Source of the DNA: Streptomyces alboniger
Lineage (GTDB): Bacteria > Actinomycetota > Actinomycetes > Streptomycetales > Streptomycetaceae
Reading direction: 5' to 3'
DNA: 64,000 nt
Assembly: GCF_008704395.1 (NCBI RefSeq)
Contig: NZ_CP023695.1
Location: forward strand, 806,001 to 870,000
This document shows positions 59,441 through 64,000 of this stretch, piece by piece. The translations under genes were made by a program, and so were the position numbers. Each line of letters opens with the position of its first letter. Position 1 is the stretch's first letter. The notes below the pieces were generated by a model that ran no database searches, was not told the DNA's origin, and saw only the letters and a program-made list of their open reading frames with translations.

Positions 59441-61021
59441 TCAGTCGCTTCCGGTGAGTTCGCCGCTGAGCTTGTCGTGGAGGTGTGCGCTCGGCTGGTT
59501 CAGGCCGATGATCTCGACGGTCTTGCCGCGCCGCGCGTACTTGGTCTCGATCGCGTCCAGGGCCGCGACGGAGGAGGCGTCCCAGATGTGGGCGGCGGTG
59601 AGGTCGATGACGATCTTGTCGAGGTCGACGGTGTAGTCGAACTGACTTACGAGGTCGTTGGAGGAGGCGAAGAACAGCTCGCCGGTGACGGAGTAGACCA
59701 CGCTGTCGCCGTCGGGGCCGGTGGCGGAGGTGACGTGGACGAGGTGGGCGACGCGTCTGGCGAAGATCACCATCGCGGTGAGGGAGCCGGCGACCACACC
59801 GACGGCGAGGTTGTGGGTGGCGACCACGCACACGACCGTGACGACCATGACGGTGATCTCGCCGGCGGGCATCCGCTTCAGCGTGCTCGGGGCGACGGAG
59901 TGCCAGTCGAAGGTCGCGAAGCAGACCATGACCATGACGGCGACCAGGGCGGCCATGGGGATCTCGGAGACGACGGGGCCGAAGACGATGCAGAGCACCA
60001 GCAGGAACGAACCGGCCAGGAAGGTGGAGAGGCGGGTGCGGGCGCCGGACACCTTTACGTTGATCATCGTCTGGCCGATCACGGCGCAGCCGCCCATGCC
60101 GCCGAGGAAGCCGGTCACGATGTTGGCGATGCCCTGGCCGATCGACTCGCGGGTCTTGGAGGAGTGCGTGTCGGTGAGGTCGTCGACCAGCTTCGCGGTC
60201 ATCAGGGACTCCATCAGGCCGACGAGCGCCATGGCGAGCGCGTAGGGCGCGATGGTCGTCAGGGTCTCCACGGTGAACGGCACGTCGGGGATCCCCGGCA
60301 CCGGCAGGGAGGACGGAAGGTCGCCCCGGTCGCCCACGGTCGGCACGGCGATTCCCGCGCCCACCGTGAGGGAGGTGAGGATCACGATGGAGACGAGGGG
60401 CGCCGGGACCACCTTGGTGACCTTCGGGAGGAACACCATGAGCGCCAGGCCGCCGATGATCAGCGGGTAGACCGCCCAGGGCACGTCGCGCATCTCGGGA
60501 ACCTGCGCCATGAAGACCAGGATGGCGAGGGCGTTGACGAAGCCGACCATCACGCTGCGCGGCACGAACCGCATCAGCCTGGCGACGCCGAGCACGCCGA
60601 GGACGATCTGGAAGACGCCGGCCAGGATCACGCAGGCGATCAGATGGCCGAGGCCGTGCTCGCGGTTGAGCGGGCCGATGACGAGGGCGACGGCGCCGGT
60701 CGCCGCGGAGATCATGGCGCGGCGCCCGCCGACGACCGAGAGGGTCACGGCCATGGTGAAGGAGGCGAACAGGCCGATCGCAGGGTCGACTCCGGCGATG
60801 ATCGAGAACGAGATCGCCTCGGGGATCAGCGCGAGGGCGACGACGAGGCCCGCCAGGACCTCGGTGCGCCACACCTTCGGATCGGACAGCCAGTCGGGGC
60901 GAAGACCCCGCAGCCGGTCGGCCGGGGAGAGGGTGGAGGAGGACAAAAGTGCGGGAACCTGTCGTGCTCGGGCACACCGGGGGTCACTAGGGGGTGTGCG
61001 GGGGGCCTGAACGGCAAACAC
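59441..61021 (-). CDS. SulP-family anion transporter with STAS domain
   Basis: About 526 residues with ten or more membrane helices, the SulP pattern PEAISFSIIAGVDPAIGLFASF (split at GVDP), and a C-terminal STAS domain with KIVIDLTAAHIWDASSVAAL, split at AHIW. Such proteins carry sulfate, bicarbonate or other anions. Its promoter faces that of the carbonic anhydrase gene, so bicarbonate or sulfate is likely. The GTG at 61021 is an open-frame limit with no ribosome site; TTG 60946 (LSSSTLSPADRL) is an alternative start. Confidence 0.85.
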   Translation of the reverse strand: MFAVQAPRTPPSDPRCARARQVPALLSSSTLSPADRLRGLRPDWLSDPKVWRTEVLAGLVVALALIPEAISFSIIAGVDPAIGLFASFTMAVTLSVVGGRRAMISAATGAVALVIGPLNREHGLGHLIACVILAGVFQIVLGVLGVARLMRFVPRSVMVGFVNALAILVFMAQVPEMRDVPWAVYPLIIGGLALMVFLPKVTKVVPAPLVSIVILTSLTVGAGIAVPTVGDRGDLPSSLPVPGIPDVPFTVETLTTIAPYALAMALVGLMESLMTAKLVDDLTDTHSSKTRESIGQGIANIVTGFLGGMGGCAVIGQTMINVKVSGARTRLSTFLAGSFLLVLCIVFGPVVSEIPMAALVAVMVMVCFATFDWHSVAPSTLKRMPAGEITVMVVTVVCVVATHNLAVGVVAGSLTAMVIFARRVAHLVHVTSATGPDGDSVVYSVTGELFFASSNDLVSQFDYTVDLDKIVIDLTAAHIWDASSVAALDAIETKYARRGKTVEIIGLNQPSAHLHDKLSGELTGSD

Positions 61022-61323
61022 TTGACTGTACCCGTCTGCCCCGCATGCTCCACATGATCTCCATGCGAACCCCTGCCCAACGGTTGATCACTGCACTAAC
61101 TCGCAGGCCAGTGACGGTTATTACTCATTCTTTGGCAAGAATTTTCTCTGCTGCCGAACCTTAATGTGATGGTAAAGTAGTGGACATGACAGCCGATCAG
61201 GCTGTGTCCGGGGCGACGCGAAGTCCGCTGCCACAGCGGCCCGCGCCGCCCCACTGTCACCATCGACCCGACCACACCGCGTCCCGGCACCAGCCGAGGA
61301 GACGCAGGAGGCAGGCCACCACC
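61022..61323. promoter_or_regulatory. AT-rich divergent promoter region, SulP and carbonic anhydrase
   Basis: About 300 bp between the SulP gene and the carbonic anhydrase gene. The part from about 61080 to 61180 is distinctly AT-richer than its surroundings. TAAAGT lies near 61173-61178 and could be the -10 for the carbonic anhydrase transcript. The frame from ATG 61186 is in frame with the anhydrase but has no ribosome site and is more likely a leader. No other gene is seen. Confidence 0.5.
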
Positions 61324-61965
61324 ATGAAGTCCCTGATCGACAACGCCCGTTCGTTCGCCGCGACGCACGTCGCGGATCCCCGGAACGCCGCATCCTTCGA
61401 GGCCCTCGGGGCCGGGCAGTCCCCCGAAGCACTGTTCGTCACATGCTCCGACTCGCGCGTCGTCCCGTCCCTCATCACCGGAGCGCGCCCCGGCGAACTC
61501 TTCGAACTCCGTACGGCGGGCAACGTCGTACCCCCTTACCCCTCCGAGGGTCACCCGGACCGCGCAGGCCACCCCATGAGCGAGGCGGCCACCATCGAGT
61601 ACGCGGTCCGCGTGCTCGGCGTCCGCGACATCGTCGTCTGCGGACACTCGCACTGCGGCGCGGTGGGCGCCCTGGTGCGGGGCGAAGACCTGTCGGCCGT
61701 CCCGGCCGTACGCGACTGGCTGGAGCACTCCGTCGCTCCCGACGCCGCCCTGCGCACCCTCGCCCCGGCCACGCCGGACGTGGCGGAGGCCGTACAGACG
61801 CATGTGCTCGCCCAGTTGGAGAGGCTCCGGGAGTACCCCTGCGTCAGCGAGCGGACAGCCGACGGCTCGCTCACCCTGCACGCCTGGTACTACGAAGTGC
61901 ACACCGGCGTCGTCTCCGCCCACCGTCCGTCGTCCGACGGCCGCGCGGCGTTCGGTCCGCTGTGA
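61324..61965 (+). CDS. Beta-class carbonic anhydrase
   Basis: A 213-residue enzyme. Zinc ligands and catalytic residues are Cys41, Asp43 and Arg45 in CSDSR, and His108 and Cys111 in GHSHCGAV. It interconverts CO2 and bicarbonate. ATG 61324 follows GAGGCAGG. Genes for SulP transporters lie on both sides, so it forms a bicarbonate-handling unit with the transporter 54 bp downstream. It is likely cytoplasmic. Confidence 0.94.
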   Translation: MKSLIDNARSFAATHVADPRNAASFEALGAGQSPEALFVTCSDSRVVPSLITGARPGELFELRTAGNVVPPYPSEGHPDRAGHPMSEAATIEYAVRVLGVRDIVVCGHSHCGAVGALVRGEDLSAVPAVRDWLEHSVAPDAALRTLAPATPDVAEAVQTHVLAQLERLREYPCVSERTADGSLTLHAWYYEVHTGVVSAHRPSSDGRAAFGPL

Positions 61966-62019
61966 GGACCGTCGCGCTCCTCCGCCCGGCCCGCTCCGAC
62001 GACAGGACTCCCCACCCTC

Positions 62020-63591
62020 ATGTCCTCCTTCCTCTCTTCCTCCCTCGCTCATTTCCGCCCGCTGCGTGAGCCCGGCGTCCTGCGCCAGGACATCCTCGCC
62101 TCGCTCGTCGTCTTCCTGGTCGCCTTGCCGTTGTGCGTCGGCGTGGCGGTCGCCTCGGGTGTGCCGGCCGAACTGGGCCTGGTCACCGGCATCGTCGGCG
62201 GTCTCGTCGTCGGCTTCCTGCCGGGCAGCGCCCTCCAGGTCAGCGGGCCCGCGGCCGGCCTGACCGTGCTCGTCTTCGAGGCGGTACAGGAGTTCGGGCT
62301 CGGCATGCTCGGCGCGATCGTGCTGCTGACCGGCGCGCTCCAGATCACCCTCGGCCTGCTGCGCTGCGGCCGGTGGTTCCGTGCGATATCCGTCTCCGTC
62401 GTCCAGGGCATGCTGGCGGGCATCGGACTCGTACTGATCCTCGGTCAGCTGTACACCATGGCCGGGGCCAAGCAGCCCCGCTCCGGGATCGACAAGATCG
62501 CCGGACTGCCCGGACTGTTCGCCGACATCGCGAGCGACAGCGCTTCGCTGACCGCCGCGGCCGTCGGCCTCGGCACCATCGCGGTCCTCGTGCTCTGGCC
62601 GAAGCTGCCCGCCGCCGTGCGTGTGGTGCCCGCCCCGCTGGCCGCCGTCGCGCTGGCCACCGCCGTCGTCGCCGGGTTCGGCCTGGACGTGGCGAACGTC
62701 TCGGTACGGGGCCTGGTCGACGCCGTGCAGCCGCCGGGGCTCGGTGACCTGGCGGAGCTGGGCAGCGTGGCGGTGCTCGGCACCGTCCTCGCGTTCACCC
62801 TGATCGCGTCCGCCGAGTCGCTGTTCAGCGCGGCGGCCGTGGACCGTATGCACGACGGGCCCCGCACGCACTACGACAAGGAGCTCGTCGCCCAGGGCGT
62901 CGGCAACACGGTGTGCGGCGTGCTCGGCGCACTGCCGATGACCGCGGTCATCGTCCGCAGCTCCGCCAACGTCGCGGCGGGGGCCCGCACCCCGCTCTCG
63001 CGCATCCTGCACGGCGCGTGGCTGCTGCTGTTCGCCGTGCTGCTGCCCACCGCGCTCGGCATCATCCCGCTGGCCGCGCTCGCCGGCGTCCTGGTGCACG
63101 CGGGCTGCAAGCTGATCCCCGTCAAGGAGATCGTCCCGCTCGCCCGCGCCCACCGCGGCGAGGCCTTCGTGCTGGCCGCCACGGCGATCGCCATCCTGGT
63201 GACCAACATGTTCGAGGGCGTGGTGCTCGGCCTGATCCTCGCCGTGGTCAAGTCCGCCTGGGAGACCTCCCATGTGCACGTGGACGTACGGGAACTGCCC
63301 GGCGGCCGGCAGATCGTGACCCTCACCGGCAACGCCACGTTCCTGCGGCTGCCCCGCATCCTGGAGACGCTGGAGGCCCTGCCCAAGGACCGGCCCATAG
63401 AGCTGGACCTGACCGTGGTGCGCCACCTGGACCACGCCTGCCGCACGACGCTGGAGAACTGGGCGTTGCGGCACAACGACAGCGGCACGGAAGCGGTCCG
63501 GATGCGGACGCTGCCAGTGGCGGTCGCCCCGGCCGCCGGGCCTGCCGCGGCCGAGGAGCCCGAGCGCGCCGAGGCCCAGGCACGGAGCTGA
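62020..63591 (+). CDS. SulP-family transporter, probable bicarbonate uptake
   Basis: A 523-residue protein with about ten to twelve membrane segments and the SulP block LVVFLVALPLCVGVAVASGVP, split at VAL. The C-terminal STAS-like tail (about 415-500) ends in an acidic, Ala-rich stretch. Its ATG lies 54 bp after the carbonic anhydrase, and the pair is a familiar arrangement in which the transporter imports bicarbonate. It differs clearly from the SulP protein at 59441, so the two are not a recent duplication. Confidence 0.88.
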   Translation: MSSFLSSSLAHFRPLREPGVLRQDILASLVVFLVALPLCVGVAVASGVPAELGLVTGIVGGLVVGFLPGSALQVSGPAAGLTVLVFEAVQEFGLGMLGAIVLLTGALQITLGLLRCGRWFRAISVSVVQGMLAGIGLVLILGQLYTMAGAKQPRSGIDKIAGLPGLFADIASDSASLTAAAVGLGTIAVLVLWPKLPAAVRVVPAPLAAVALATAVVAGFGLDVANVSVRGLVDAVQPPGLGDLAELGSVAVLGTVLAFTLIASAESLFSAAAVDRMHDGPRTHYDKELVAQGVGNTVCGVLGALPMTAVIVRSSANVAAGARTPLSRILHGAWLLLFAVLLPTALGIIPLAALAGVLVHAGCKLIPVKEIVPLARAHRGEAFVLAATAIAILVTNMFEGVVLGLILAVVKSAWETSHVHVDVRELPGGRQIVTLTGNATFLRLPRILETLEALPKDRPIELDLTVVRHLDHACRTTLENWALRHNDSGTEAVRMRTLPVAVAPAAGPAAAEEPERAEAQARS

Positions 63592-63682
63592 CGCTCCTGC
63601 CGTTCCCCCATCCGTCCGGGCACGGCGTTCTGCCTCGCCGTGCCCGGATGTGCTGCATACCCACCACCTATGGAGGTTCACC

Positions 63683-63847
63683 ATGGAACAGCTCATCAAG
63701 CGCATGACGCAGGAGTCCGTCTGGCAGAAGTGGGTCGCCGCCAACTCGGCCGGCGGCGCCACGCAGGCCGCGAAGGACGGCTGCATCAGCGCGACGCCGA
63801 AGAGCGGGTGCATCAGCGCCGCCGGCAAGACCGGCTGCATCTCCTGA
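63683..63847 (+). CDS. 54-residue repeat peptide, candidate RiPP precursor
   Basis: A short gene with a perfect GGAGG 6 bp before ATG 63683. Residues 1-31 look like a leader (MEQLIKRMTQESVWQKWVAA, split here at WQ, then NSAGGATQAAK). The end carries three nine-residue units, DGCISATPK, SGCISAAGK and the truncated TGCIS at the C-terminus, with Cys at 34, 43 and 52 exactly nine apart, and Ser/Thr in each. Leader plus Cys/Ser/Thr-rich repeated core is the plan of a ribosomally made, post-translationally modified peptide (thioether, azole or other). A strong hairpin and another start follow. I recognise no named family. Confidence 0.7.
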   Translation: MEQLIKRMTQESVWQKWVAANSAGGATQAAKDGCISATPKSGCISAAGKTGCIS

Positions 63848-63860
63848 CCGGATGAGCCCC

Positions 63861-63905
63861 GCGGGGCCGCCGCCACGGCCGTACACGCCGTGGCGGCGGC
63901 CCCGC
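63861..63905 (+). terminator. Long perfect hairpin after the repeat peptide
   Basis: A 19-bp perfect stem (63861-63879 with 63887-63905) and a 7-base loop lie 13 bp after the peptide stop. It should act as a terminator or partial attenuator between a highly expressed precursor and a downstream gene. Confidence 0.85.
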
Positions 63906-63965
63906 TCCTTCCAGAGCCCGCGTCGAGAAACCCCTGCCACTCCCCGACCCCGCACCGGAGCCCCC

Positions 63966-64000
63966 TTGAACCCCGTGCCGAGCGCCGACGTCCTGGACCG
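63966..64000 (+). CDS. Start of a downstream gene, cut by the window edge
   Basis: TTG 63966 with GGAG 5 bp upstream begins MNPVPSADVLDR, and the window ends after 11 codons. It follows the repeat peptide and its hairpin on the same strand, where a modifying enzyme would be expected. Too little is visible to name it. Confidence 0.45.
   Translation, partial: MNPVPSADVLD

Overview
The window is a high-GC chromosome segment from an actinomycete, almost certainly Streptomyces or a close relative. The evidence is codon usage strongly biased to G/C in third positions, frequent GTG and TTG starts with purine-rich ribosome sites, 4-bp start/stop overlaps, rare TTA codons, and Streptomyces-type families (DUF5709, DUF5133, SigB-type sigma factor, GlgE pathway). 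No rRNA, tRNA, CRISPR array, transposase or phage gene was recognised. Function calls come from motif reading only, without database searches. || Region 1 (1-11.5 kb, minus strand): one exopolysaccharide operon. From its promoter side it carries a polyprenyl-phosphate sugar-1-phosphate transferase with an early TTA codon, an AlgD-like GDP-mannose 6-dehydrogenase, a GT4 glycosyltransferase, two Wzz-like chain-length proteins with eroded ATPase tails, an AsnB-type amidotransferase, a two-domain oxidoreductase, and the first codons of a probable heparinase II/III family lyase. || Region 2 (11.7-21.6 kb): a small hypothetical protein, a secreted proline-rich membrane-anchored protein, a DUF4239 membrane protein, then a possible lipid-tailoring group: alpha/beta hydrolase, P450-like protein with eroded haem and K-helix motifs, acyltransferase, acyl carrier protein, ketosynthase, and a double-MerR regulator preceded by a long inverted repeat. 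|| Region 3 (21.6-31.3 kb): an F420/NADP-type reductase, a LysR regulator, cytochrome bd oxidase (cydA, cydB) with its ABC exporter (cydD, cydC), a Rieske oxygenase and a deaminase-like protein. || Region 4 (31.3-43 kb): housekeeping and stress genes (GNAT, UvrA-like ABC protein, PPOX, AhpD-like, IMPase-like, SigB-type sigma factor, VOC proteins, SpoIIE-type phosphatase, DUF5709), with two gene remnants at about 32.1-32.36 kb. || Region 5 (43-54 kb): the GlgE alpha-glucan pathway. glgB, maltokinase, treS (frameshifted here) and glgE (fused in frame to DUF5133) lie on the minus strand; a GHKL-like protein and glgX lie divergently. Together they convert trehalose to maltose-1-phosphate to branched glucan and debranch it. 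|| Region 6 (54-61 kb): VOC protein, FAD oxidoreductase, SRPBCC protein, FUSC-type membrane protein, short-chain dehydrogenase and a SulP transporter. || Region 7 (61-64 kb): beta-carbonic anhydrase next to a second SulP transporter, then a 54-residue peptide with three GCIS units nine residues apart. A long hairpin and the start of a further gene follow it. This looks like a ribosomally made, modified peptide locus cut by the window edge and is the most promising undescribed element.
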